Positions 16,201 to 23,459 of a stretch of DNA of 64,000 nt are shown here, piece by piece. This DNA is from UBA6115 sp040776985 (GTDB lineage Bacteria; Bacillota; Clostridia; Christensenellales; Aristaeellaceae). The stretch is from the NCBI GenBank assembly GCA_040776985.1, contig JAXGZL010000002.1:62001-126000 (forward strand). The letters are read 5' to 3'. The position numbers and the translations under genes are program-made. The stretch's first letter is position 1. Every line of letters begins with the position of its first letter. Below the pieces are notes generated by a model that worked only from the letters and a program-made list of their open reading frames with translations, had not been told where the DNA came from and ran no database searches.

Positions 16201-18479
16201 GGCACCAGGGCCACCTTGGGGGCCGGGGGCGGGGTGTGGGTGGGCTCGGTGGTGGGGGCGGCAGTGGCCAGGCTGTATACAAAGGTCAGGCTTTCGGGAC
16301 TGGCCACGTTGTCGCTGACGGTGACGGGCTTTACCGCCTCATCCGCCAGGGTGTAGCCTTCCTTCAGGTCCTTGGGCTCCGGGGCCACCTGGTTCAGGCC
16401 CTGGGCCAGGCTGCGCACTTCTTCGCTGGCCACCGGGACATTGTCCTTGTCCACATAGTAGATGGTGATGTCCACAAACTCGGACACCGCCTGCTTCAGC
16501 ACGTAAACGAAGGTGACTTCGCTGGGGGTGATGCCGTTTTCGTCCACCTTGACCACAAAGTGGGTGTCCGCCTCCTCGCTGAGGACATAGTCCGGCTGCA
16601 GGTCGGTGGGCCAGGGCTCGATGGTGTGCTCGCCCGGGCTTAAGGTCTGCTGCTGGGAGCTGGCCACCGTCTGGTTCTTGTCGTTGACAAAATGGATGGT
16701 GAGGGTGCCGGGCAGCACGGCCTTCTGGAAGGTGAAGGTGATCTCGCTGGGGTTGGCCCCGGATTCGGTGACCTCCACCTGGTATTCGCCGGTGCCCGTC
16801 AGGCTGTAATCCCCCGGCACCTTGTTCAGGTCAGGCTTCACGGTCTGGGTGCCCGGGTCCAGCATCCGCTCCTCGGTGGCGATGGGCTGGTTCTTCTGAT
16901 CCACATAGTGGATGGTGACCGGAGCGGCCTGGACAGGCGCCTGGTGGTGATAGCTGAAGGTGATGTCAGCGGGGTTCGCGCCAAACTCGTTCACCTCCAC
17001 GGGGAAGGAGCCCTGGCTGGTGAGGGTGTAGCCGTCGGGGATTTTGCCCTCATCCGGCGTCACCGTATGCTGGCCGGCGGGGAACTCCCGCTGCTCACTG
17101 GCAAACTCCTGCATGTTCTGATCCACATAGTGGATGTTGACGGTGGCCGGGGCAATGGCCTTCTGATAGGTGAAGGTGATGTCGGCGGGGTTCGCGCCAA
17201 ACTCGTTCACCTCCACGGGGAAGGAGCCCTGGCTGGTGAGGGTGTAGCCATCAGGGATTTTGCTCTCGTCCGGCGTCACCGTGTGCTGGCCGGCGGGGAA
17301 CTCCCGCTGCTCGCTGGCAAACTCCTGCATGTTCTGATCCACATAGTGGATGTTGACGGTGGCAGGGGCGATGGCCTTCTGATAGGTGAAGGTGATGTCA
17401 GCGGGGTTCGCGCCAAACTCGTTCACCTCCACGGGGAAGGAGCCCTGGCTGGTGAGGGTGTAGCCATCAGGGATTTTGCTCTCGTCCGGCGTCACCGTAT
17501 GCTGGCCGGCGGGGAACTCCCGCTGCTCGCTGGCAAACTCCTGCATGTTCTGGTCCACATAGTGGATGGTGACGGTGGCAGGGGCAATGGCCTTCTGATA
17601 GGTGAAGGTGATGTCACTGGGGTTCGCGCCAAACTCGTTCACCTCCACGGGGAAGGAGCCCTGGCTGGTGAGGGTGTAGCCGTCAGGGATTTTACTCTCG
17701 TCCGGCGTCACCGTGTGCTGGCCGGCGGGGAACTCCCGCTGCTCGCTGGCAAACTCCTGCATGTTCTGATCCACATAGTGGATGTTGACGGTGGCAGGGG
17801 CAATGGCCTTCTGATAGGTGAAGGTGATGTCACTGGGGTTTGCGCCAAACTCGTTGACCGTGACAGGGAAATCCCCCTGGCTGGTCAGGGTGTAGCCCTC
17901 CGGTACCTTGGCGGGGTCCGGGGCCACCGTGTGGGGGCCCGGGTCCAGGGTGCGCTGCTCGGTGTCAAACTCCTGCCCCAACTGGTCCACATAGTGGATG
18001 GTGATGGTGGCCGGGCTGACCTCCGGGGAGGGGGGATTGGGCTGCTGGGCGGAGAGGCTGATGTACAGGAAGAAGGTGGCCAGGGCCTGGCCTTCCTGGC
18101 CAAAGGCCTGCACCTCCAGGGGCTGGCCGCTCAGCTCGCTCCCCGCGTCCATATAGAACAGCTGGTTTAAGGGGGTGCCGCTGGCGGTGGAAAAGCCGCC
18201 CGGGTACTGGCCAAAAACGTCCTGGATCAGCAGGTTGGCTGCCGGGTCCGCCTGGGCCTGGGGGTCCAGGTACAGCCAGAAGCTGGTGGCATAGCCCTCA
18301 TAGCTTACCGGCATGGCCTGCAGCTGCTGGGGGTTGCCCTGGCTGTCGGTATAGGCCAGGGTGAAGGTGACCGGCTGGGGCATTTGGCCCAGGGCAGTCA
18401 TCGGAACAAGCAGAATCAGCAGGGCTGTGATCAGGGCCGACAGCCGACTGACAGGATGATGGGATGGCTTTTTCTTCAT
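13284..18479 (-). CDS. Giant surface protein with MucBP-like repeats, SH3 domains, membrane anchor and Pro-rich tail
   Basis: The 1731 residues begin with a signal peptide (MKKKPSHHPVSRLSALITAL) and a unique domain to about 155. About ten MucBP-like repeats of roughly 72 residues (pattern IHYVDQ...PDGYTLTSQG... ITFTY) run to about 870; the central four are nearly identical. Five bacterial SH3-like domains follow (for example VNFRAEAST, VRLRKGPST), then Thr/Pro linkers, one membrane span near 1515-1535 (WVAVGLIALLGGGGYYAY), a basic stretch (RAAQRAAQRRQQAAR) and a Pro/Gln-rich tail with repeats of about 18 residues (YRPGQTPPQGTPPQA). There is no LPXTG motif; it is membrane-anchored with the tail predicted inside the cell. 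An adhesin or wall-sensing role is inference. Confidence 0.88.
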   Translation of the reverse strand: MKKKPSHHPVSRLSALITALLILLVPMTALGQMPQPVTFTLAYTDSQGNPQQLQAMPVSYEGYATSFWLYLDPQAQADPAANLLIQDVFGQYPGGFSTASGTPLNQLFYMDAGSELSGQPLEVQAFGQEGQALATFFLYISLSAQQPNPPSPEVSPATITIHYVDQLGQEFDTEQRTLDPGPHTVAPDPAKVPEGYTLTSQGDFPVTVNEFGANPSDITFTYQKAIAPATVNIHYVDQNMQEFASEQREFPAGQHTVTPDESKIPDGYTLTSQGSFPVEVNEFGANPSDITFTYQKAIAPATVTIHYVDQNMQEFASEQREFPAGQHTVTPDESKIPDGYTLTSQGSFPVEVNEFGANPADITFTYQKAIAPATVNIHYVDQNMQEFASEQREFPAGQHTVTPDESKIPDGYTLTSQGSFPVEVNEFGANPADITFTYQKAIAPATVNIHYVDQNMQEFASEQREFPAGQHTVTPDEGKIPDGYTLTSQGSFPVEVNEFGANPADITFSYHHQAPVQAAPVTIHYVDQKNQPIATEERMLDPGTQTVKPDLNKVPGDYSLTGTGEYQVEVTESGANPSEITFTFQKAVLPGTLTIHFVNDKNQTVASSQQQTLSPGEHTIEPWPTDLQPDYVLSEEADTHFVVKVDENGITPSEVTFVYVLKQAVSEFVDITIYYVDKDNVPVASEEVRSLAQGLNQVAPEPKDLKEGYTLADEAVKPVTVSDNVASPESLTFVYSLATAAPTTEPTHTPPPAPKVALVPVIYRAEDGTPLFNETVPAKEGEENRVAVDLGKVDGAKYQLVGDSQQTVTVDANGVPSPHEVLFVFKDISIKTATITVHYRDEAGNPLSQSQTMEFKPGVYPVTAPETINGMQLQGERSVNITVSETGVPSQAEVVFTYLKPATATPKPTATPVPTPIPFDITPEDKYAYPSDDGINFRNSPEIKDGNVISKVNKKDLAHLTGSLKNRAGEDWYLADINGVQGFLKANVVKILSFNEVAALLGFTPSPAPAPTATNPVIPDGAVIDRWAEVTASGGVNFRAEASTTSKRIGTLDRGERFWVYEQKTVKDEVWYNIMASGKTGFVVAKHTRLYNQEESDRYQTTLPTPMPHSVTQSPTPAAATPTTAPTASTAPTAQVTATPAPYMGYALTTQQVPLRTGIAQQGESTLATLPANTLVYVWNQTYVNGEGWNSVDALALTRTGFLPNSALRRITDQEAAPYLEQLKPQATATPRPTQQPQQVTGYAITLGDHVMMRAYADTNAQILDVLQNSTVVSVRGQEFSMGDTWHLVQYGAGYGFVRADQMRFLSAAESAAYLESLRTPTPTPPAATLAPVTLDSPSSYGYVTNNNVRLRKGPSTGTSSLKMMNQNAFALVYGSQQQSDGLWYHINQGGTEGYVMGSYFKVLPMGQLSSFLQSPEYLNANTGTGTSPNVQPGQITSVEDFNSTVWQNPALLNPSYEPFNPLGTPTPPVEAIPTTPGPSPSASASEAPSLEPLPTFTVVETEPPQKTDSSFPLGWVAVGLIALLGGGGYYAYHLYNQNQKRAAQRAAQRRQQAARQSGSPQARPAQPGQGPQSPYAPPRPGQQPGATPYRPGTPPQGTPPQATTAYRPGQTPPQGTPPQATTAYRPGQTPPQGTPPQATTAYRPAQPQAGQMPPSAPPQATTAYKPETAPKPAAPTQDTATYQPGQGQPKPAADKPATQTPPETPAKPESGSQQAGEEPRRRRSDRHSNS
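13565..13710 (-). repeat. Tandem 54-bp coding repeats in the Pro-rich tail
   Basis: Three or so consecutive copies encode an 18-residue unit containing ATTAYRPGQ and PPQGTPPQ. The DNA copies differ at synonymous positions, so they are not very recent. Confidence 0.75.
16961..17824 (-). repeat. Four 216-bp near-identical coding repeats (MucBP-like)
   Basis: A shared landmark (encoding DQNMQEF) recurs at 17115, 17331, 17547 and 17763, exactly 216 bp apart. The units differ at only a few positions (for example PSD/PAD, ESK/EGK, VNI/VTI). Such identity next to diverged flanking repeats points to recent tandem amplification and possible copy-number variation. Confidence 0.9.
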
Positions 18480-18518
18480 AAAACCTGGCCTCCTCTTGTG
18501 GGCATGGTATTCGTTACA

Positions 18519-18547
18519 ATTTTATTACAAAACCATTGCTCTGTCAA
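18519..18547 (-). promoter_or_regulatory. Promoter of the giant surface-protein gene
   Basis: On the minus strand TTGACA (complement 18542-18547) and TAAAAT (complement 18519-18524) have a 17-bp spacer and lie 40 bp before the start codon. Confidence 0.75.
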
Positions 18548-18614
18548 TGAAGATGAAAAGGCGGCGGACTTGCTGGCGCCTTTCCCCTATTAAACGGAGG
18601 ATGGGGCGCTTTTC

Positions 18615-18643
18615 TTCCAAAAGATGTGACAATATGTTATAAT
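18615..18643 (+). promoter_or_regulatory. Promoter of the NYN-GT2-pot-murG operon
   Basis: An exact TATAAT at 18638-18643 has a weak -35 (TTCCAA, 18615-18620) at 17 bp. It lies 60 bp before the first gene; no other promoter of similar quality was noticed before 24526. Confidence 0.55.
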
Positions 18644-18703
18644 TTATAAAGCCCGTTTAGCCGGAGCACGGCGTTTTATCGCCAAAGTAAGGAGTCTATT
18701 GTT

Positions 18704-19696
18704 TTGAGCACAGCACGGTTTGCTATTTTTGTCGACTTGGAGAACTGCGGAGCCAAGGTGGAAACCCTGAACAACATCCTGGAAAAGGTGAAGATCCGCG
18801 GCGACATCCTGATGGGGAAGGTGTATGGCTACACCGACAAATTTGGTTCCCTGAAGGAGATTTTACTCTCCAACACCTTTACGGTGGTTCCCTCCCTGCG
18901 CTATGGCGTGGCCCAGAAGAACAACGCGGACATTCTCCTGGTGCTGGACGCCATGGAGGTGGCCTATACCAACCCGCTGATTGACAGCTTCTGCATCGTG
19001 TCCGGCGACTCGGACTATACCCCCCTGGTGGGCAAACTGAAAAGCATGGGCAAGTTTGTGCTGGGCATCTCAAGGAGCGAGGTGGCCAGCACCATTTTTA
19101 TCAACGCCTGCAACGAGTTTCAGTTCCTGGAGTCCGTCACGGTGCGCCGCGCGCCTGAGAAAACCAAGAAGTCCAGCGACGACAACGGCACCGGGGATGA
19201 GTCCGCCTTGCTTAAGCTGATTGAGAGCATCCTGGACGACCACAGCGAGGAAGAGGTGTTCGCCAGTGAACTCAAGGGCATCCTCCTGCGCCTGCGGCCT
19301 GACTTCAACGAGAAGAACTACGGCTGCAACACCTTTGGGAAGCTGCTCACCAAGCTCTCCCAGAAGCATGGCGTGATCCGGGTGCGCTCTGACAACTACA
19401 ACGTCATGGTGTCCCTGGCCGCTGAGACAGCCGATGAGGGCAAGGCCAAGGCCCAGCTCACCCGGGAGAACTGGGTGGATGCCTTCCGGGAGCAGCTGAA
19501 GCACTACAAGGAAGACGGCTTTGAGCGCATCAACCCCAGCATCCTGAAGGCGGACATCCAGGGGATGTACCCGGACTTTCAGGAGAAGAACGTGGGCTTC
19601 AAGCGCTTCAGCGATCTGCTTAAAGCCCTGGAAAAGGAAAAGGTGCTGCTGCTGGAAATGGACCAGCAGAAGAACATGCTCATCAAAATGCTGTAA
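18704..19696 (+). CDS. NYN-domain (PIN-like) putative ribonuclease with two OST-HTH/LOTUS domains
   Basis: This 330-residue protein starts at TTG 18704 with AAGGAG nine bases upstream. Residues 1-150 form a NYN domain with its acidic residues (FVDLENC, NADILLVLDAME, IVSGDSDYTPLV), related to PIN nucleases and LabA/MARF1. Two LOTUS-like helix-turn-helix domains follow, at about 165-245 (LIESILDDHSEEE, FGKLLTKLSQKHGVI) and 250-330 (FRERL-like start, FSDLLKALEKEK). LOTUS domains bind RNA, including G-quadruplexes, in other systems. It heads an operon of envelope genes 12 bp before the glycosyltransferase. The RNA target is unknown. Confidence 0.88.
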   Translation: MSTARFAIFVDLENCGAKVETLNNILEKVKIRGDILMGKVYGYTDKFGSLKEILLSNTFTVVPSLRYGVAQKNNADILLVLDAMEVAYTNPLIDSFCIVSGDSDYTPLVGKLKSMGKFVLGISRSEVASTIFINACNEFQFLESVTVRRAPEKTKKSSDDNGTGDESALLKLIESILDDHSEEEVFASELKGILLRLRPDFNEKNYGCNTFGKLLTKLSQKHGVIRVRSDNYNVMVSLAAETADEGKAKAQLTRENWVDAFREQLKHYKEDGFERINPSILKADIQGMYPDFQEKNVGFKRFSDLLKALEKEKVLLLEMDQQKNMLIKML

Positions 19697-19708
19697 GGAG
19701 GAAAGGCC

Positions 19709-20653
19709 GTGGACATCGTCTATTCAGTGGTCATCCCCTGTTACAACGAGGAGGAATCCATCCGGGAAACCCATCGCCGCCTGACGGAGGTGATGCAGGG
19801 GATGGGGGAAAGCTATGAGCTGGTCTATGTGAACGACGGCAGCCGGGACCAGACGCCCCTGCTGCTGGATCAGCTGGCTGACAGCGATAAAAACGTGCGC
19901 GTGCTGCATTTTGCCGCCAACCGGGGGCATCAGCTGGCGGTGACCGCCGGCCTTGACTACGCGGAGGGGCAGGCCATCGTCATCATTGACGCGGACCTTC
20001 AGGACCCGCCGGAGGTGATCCCCGAGATGGCCGCCCGCTGGAAGGCGGGGGTTCAGGTGGTGTACGGCAAGCGCCGCAGCCGCCAGGGAGAAACCAAATT
20101 CAAGGAGATAACCGCCAAGGCCTATTACCGCCTGCTGCGGAAAATCGCCGGCAACATCTTTCCGGAGGACACCGGGGACTTCCGCCTGGTGGACCGTCAG
20201 GTGGCGGACGTGGTGCGGGGAATGCCGGAGCATGCCCGCTACCTCAGGGGCATGTTTGCCTGGGCGGGTTTCAAGCAGGAGGCCCTGTTGTATGACCGGG
20301 ACAAGCGCTTTGCCGGGGAAACCCACTATCCGCTGAAGAAAATGCTGCGCCTGGCGGCCCACGGCATCATGAGCTTTTCTGAAAAGCCGCTGCTGTGGTC
20401 CCTGTGGCTGGGATTGATGTGGCTGTTTGCGGGCGGCCTCTTGCTGTTGGTGGCGCTGATTCTGGCCATCGCCGGGAAATACGCCGGCAGCTTCCTGCTG
20501 TACGGGGTGATTGGCCTTGCCACCGGCAGTGTGCTCAGCGCCGTGGGCATTCTGGGCGGCTATCTGGCCCGTGTGTATGACGAGGTGAAGGGGCGGCCCC
20601 TGTATGTGGTGGCCCGGACCCGGGGATACCAGGAGGACAACCGCCTTGTCTGA
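19709..20653 (+). CDS. GT2 family polyprenyl-phosphate-type glycosyltransferase
   Basis: This 314-residue enzyme starts at GTG 19709 with AAGGAGG upstream. The GT-A domain has VIPCYNEEESI, VNDGSRDQT and the metal site DADLQDPPEV. Two C-terminal membrane spans (about 235-260 and 270-295) match the GtrB/DPM1-like subgroup, which moves a sugar from UDP-sugar to undecaprenyl phosphate. It lies between the NYN gene and potA, and its stop overlaps the potA start. It probably supplies a lipid-linked sugar for envelope modification; the sugar and acceptor are not determinable. Confidence 0.88.
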   Translation: MDIVYSVVIPCYNEEESIRETHRRLTEVMQGMGESYELVYVNDGSRDQTPLLLDQLADSDKNVRVLHFAANRGHQLAVTAGLDYAEGQAIVIIDADLQDPPEVIPEMAARWKAGVQVVYGKRRSRQGETKFKEITAKAYYRLLRKIAGNIFPEDTGDFRLVDRQVADVVRGMPEHARYLRGMFAWAGFKQEALLYDRDKRFAGETHYPLKKMLRLAAHGIMSFSEKPLLWSLWLGLMWLFAGGLLLLVALILAIAGKYAGSFLLYGVIGLATGSVLSAVGILGGYLARVYDEVKGRPLYVVARTRGYQEDNRLV

Positions 20654-21743
20654 GCGCCCGGTGCTTTTGACCTTAAGAGGCCTTCGCAAATCCTACGATA
20701 CCCAGGAAGCCCTGAACGGGCTTGACCTGGATGTGTTCGAGGGCGAGTTTTTGACCCTGCTGGGCCCCTCCGGCTGCGGCAAAACCACCACCCTGCGCAT
20801 CATCGCGGGGCTGGAAACGCCCACGGAGGGGGCCGTTTTGCTAAACGGGGAGGACATCACCCGCCTGCCCCCTGAAAAGCGGCAGGTGAACACCGTGTTC
20901 CAGAACTATGCCCTGTTCCCCCATATGAATGTGGAAAAGAACATCGGCTATGGCCTGCGGATGCGGGGCGCCGCCAAGCAGGAAATCAAGCAGGCGGTGG
21001 ACCGGATGCTGGAGCTGGTGCAGCTGGAAGGCTATGGCCGCCGCAGCCCCAGCCAGTTGTCCGGTGGCCAGCGCCAGCGGGTGGCCATTGCCCGCTCCCT
21101 GGTGCTCTCTCCCCGGATTCTGCTGCTGGATGAGCCGCTGGGTGCGCTGGATTTGCAGCTGCGCCGGCAGATGCAGCAGGAGCTGAAGAAAATGCAGCAG
21201 AGCCTGGGCATCACCTTCATCTACATCACCCATGACCAGGAAGAGGCCCTGGGCATGTCCGACCGCGTTGCCCTGATGCGCCTGGGCCGCTTTGTGCAGC
21301 TGGGCACTCCGGAGGAACTGTACGAAAGACCCCAGACCGCCTTTGCGGCCAGCTTCATCGGGGAAACCAACCTGCTGAGGGGAACGGCGGCCGCGGTGAA
21401 GGATGATGGCGTGCTGATGGACATCGGCGGCATCAATGTGCCCTGCGACACCGACCTGTGGGTCAGCCCCGGTGAGGACCTGTGCCTGTCCATCCGGGCA
21501 GAGCGCCTGTATATGTCCCCGGTGCCCACCAAGGAGCCCTGCCAGCTGTCCGGCATCCTGACGGACAACCGCTATGCCGGGGGCGAGCGGGTCTGCACGC
21601 TGAAGCTGCCGGACGGACAAATCCTCAACAGCCGCCACCCCACCGAGGGGGAGATCCCCTGCCAGATCGGGGACAAGGTGTATTGCTACTGGCATCAAGA
21701 GTCTGCCGTGCTGGTGGAGGACGACCTGGGGGAGATGTCATGA
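20646..21743 (+). CDS. potA: Spermidine/putrescine-type ABC transporter ATP-binding protein
   Basis: The 365-residue ATPase has Walker A GPSGCGKTT, the signature LSGGQRQRVAIARS, Walker B LLLDEPLGALD and the switch His in ITHDQEEA. A C-terminal TOBE-like domain follows from about 245. The TTG at 20646 is preferred because AGGAGG (20631-20636) is nine bases upstream; it overlaps the end of the glycosyltransferase gene. The match to PotA is good (IRAERLYMSP region), though relatives import other polyamines or metals. It is coupled to potB by an ATGA overlap. Confidence 0.88.
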   Translation: MSERPVLLTLRGLRKSYDTQEALNGLDLDVFEGEFLTLLGPSGCGKTTTLRIIAGLETPTEGAVLLNGEDITRLPPEKRQVNTVFQNYALFPHMNVEKNIGYGLRMRGAAKQEIKQAVDRMLELVQLEGYGRRSPSQLSGGQRQRVAIARSLVLSPRILLLDEPLGALDLQLRRQMQQELKKMQQSLGITFIYITHDQEEALGMSDRVALMRLGRFVQLGTPEELYERPQTAFAASFIGETNLLRGTAAAVKDDGVLMDIGGINVPCDTDLWVSPGEDLCLSIRAERLYMSPVPTKEPCQLSGILTDNRYAGGERVCTLKLPDGQILNSRHPTEGEIPCQIGDKVYCYWHQESAVLVEDDLGEMS

Positions 21744-22609
21744 AGCGGCCGGAGTACGCGTCCCCCTCGGCGGCCCGCCGGGAGGCGCTGGGCATCCCCA
21801 TGGCCTTTTACGCGGCCTTGTTTGTGGGGCTGAGCCTGATGTACATCATCGCGCTGAGCCTGTTGACCAGGGGAGAGGGCTTTGCCGCCGCGCCGCCGGT
21901 CACCCTTGACAACTACAAAAAAATGATCAGCCCGCTGTATTTGCGCTCGCTGCTGTTAAGCCTGCGCCTGGCAGGGCTGACGGCGCTGTTTTGCCTGCTG
22001 CTGGGCTATCCCTTTGCCTATTTCATGGCAAAGGCCAGGCCAAAGGCCCGCACCTGGATTTTGCTGCTGGTGATCGTGCCCTTCTGGACCAATGCCCTGA
22101 TCCGCATCTATGGCTGGAAGATTCTGCTGTCCGCCTCCGGGCCCATCAACCAGGCCCTGCTGGCAACGGGGCTGATCGCCAGGCCGCTGAAACTTTTGTA
22201 CACTGATTTCGCTGTGCTGGTGGGCATGGTGTATGCCATGATCCCCTTCATGGTGCTGCCGGTGTATTCCGCCGCGGAGCGGCTGGACTGGTCGGTAGTG
22301 GAGGCAGCCAGGGACCTGGGGGCATCCCCCCTGAAGGCCTTTTTCACCGTGGTGGTGCCCATGACCAGCCCTGGCATCCTGGCCGGCCTGGTGCTGACCT
22401 TTATCCCCTCCATCGGCCTGTTTTTCTTAAGCGACCTGCTGGGGGGCTCCAACACCATGCTGCTGGGCAACCTGGTGCATAATGAGCTGCTGAAAAGCCG
22501 GGACCTGCCCTTTGCCGCGGCGCTGTCCGTGCTGCTGCTGGCGCTGACCGGCCTTGTGATCCTGCTCTACCGCCGGAAGGGCGGCAGTGCCGAGACAATG
22601 GTATTTTGA
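21740..22609 (+). CDS. potB: Spermidine/putrescine-type ABC permease PotB
   Basis: The 289-residue membrane protein starts at the ATG that overlaps the potA stop (ATGA). It has about six spans and the conserved EAA loop of inner-membrane permeases (VVEAARDLGASPLKAFFTVVVP). The layout, position and LPVYSAAERLDWS region match PotB. It pairs with PotC to form the channel. No binding-protein gene follows. Confidence 0.87.
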   Translation: MKRPEYASPSAARREALGIPMAFYAALFVGLSLMYIIALSLLTRGEGFAAAPPVTLDNYKKMISPLYLRSLLLSLRLAGLTALFCLLLGYPFAYFMAKARPKARTWILLLVIVPFWTNALIRIYGWKILLSASGPINQALLATGLIARPLKLLYTDFAVLVGMVYAMIPFMVLPVYSAAERLDWSVVEAARDLGASPLKAFFTVVVPMTSPGILAGLVLTFIPSIGLFFLSDLLGGSNTMLLGNLVHNELLKSRDLPFAAALSVLLLALTGLVILLYRRKGGSAETMVF

Positions 22610-22610
22610 T

Positions 22611-23459
22611 ATGAAAAAGAACTCTCCCTGGGCCAGCTTATACATCGCTTTGGTGCTGGTGCTGCTGTATTTGCCCATCCTGGTGGTGGTGCTCTTCTCC
22701 TTCAACTCAAACCCGGGCCGCACGGCCAATTTCCAGTTTGAGGGCTTTTCCCTGCAGTGGTATAAAAATCTCTTTGACCCGGTGACCGGCTATGGCACCC
22801 CGCTGATGAGTTCCCTCACCATCGCGCTGTGGAGCGTTTTGCTCTCCGCCGTCATCGGAACCCTGGGCGCCATCGCCCTGGTGCGGCGCAAGGCCAGGAA
22901 AAGCCTGCTGGCCAGGGCCGGCTCCGCCGCGCTGAGCTTTGGGGAGCAGCTGGCGGTGCTGCCCATCATGATTCCGGAAATCATCCTGGGCATCGCCTTC
23001 ATGGCGCTGTTCTCCGCGCTGGGCTTCCCCTTTGGGATGCTGACCCTGGTGCTTTCCCACATCACCTTCTGCGTGCCCTATATCTTCATTACCGTGAAGG
23101 GCAGGCTGGCGACGCTGGACCCGGGGCTGGAGGAGGCGGCCAGGGACCTGGGGGCCAGCCCCCTGATGGCCCTGACCACCGTCACCCTGCCTCTGGCGCT
23201 GCCAGCGGTGCTCTCCGGCTGTGTGCTGGCCTTTGCCATGAGCATGGATGACTTTGTGATCAGCTTTTTTGTGAACGGGCCCACCACCACCACCCTGCCG
23301 CTGAAGGTGTATTCCTCGGTGAAGGTGGGGGTGCCGCCCCATGTGAACGCCCTGTGCACGGTGATGCTGGTGGCGGTGTTCAGCCTGGTGGCCCTGGGCC
23401 AGATTCTGCAGACCCGGGCGGAGCGCAGGCGGGAGCAGCACGCGAGGATGGCCAAATGA
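22611..23459 (+). CDS. potC: Spermidine/putrescine-type ABC permease PotC
   Basis: The 282-residue membrane protein starts at ATG 22611, two bases after the potB stop. It has an N-terminal span (LYIALVLVLLYLPILVVVLF), the FNSNPGRTANFQFEGFSLQWY segment typical of PotC, and the EAA loop (LEEAARDLGASPLMALTTVTLP). MSMDDFVISFFVNGP is also characteristic. Its stop overlaps the murG start, where potD would normally be. Confidence 0.9.
   Translation: MKKNSPWASLYIALVLVLLYLPILVVVLFSFNSNPGRTANFQFEGFSLQWYKNLFDPVTGYGTPLMSSLTIALWSVLLSAVIGTLGAIALVRRKARKSLLARAGSAALSFGEQLAVLPIMIPEIILGIAFMALFSALGFPFGMLTLVLSHITFCVPYIFITVKGRLATLDPGLEEAARDLGASPLMALTTVTLPLALPAVLSGCVLAFAMSMDDFVISFFVNGPTTTTLPLKVYSSVKVGVPPHVNALCTVMLVAVFSLVALGQILQTRAERRREQHARMAK

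Noticed and set aside
16961..17824. Regularly spaced repeats as a CRISPR array
   Set aside because: The 216-bp units are contiguous, in frame and encode a protein repeat; there are no short repeats with unique spacers and no cas genes.
16692..18170. Long open frames on the strand opposite the giant repeat protein, and likewise at 43055-44932, 9216-10469 and 27888-29297
   Set aside because: They lie wholly antisense to well-supported genes in GC-rich DNA, lack ribosome sites and code for His/Gly/Val-rich products typical of codon-bias shadows.
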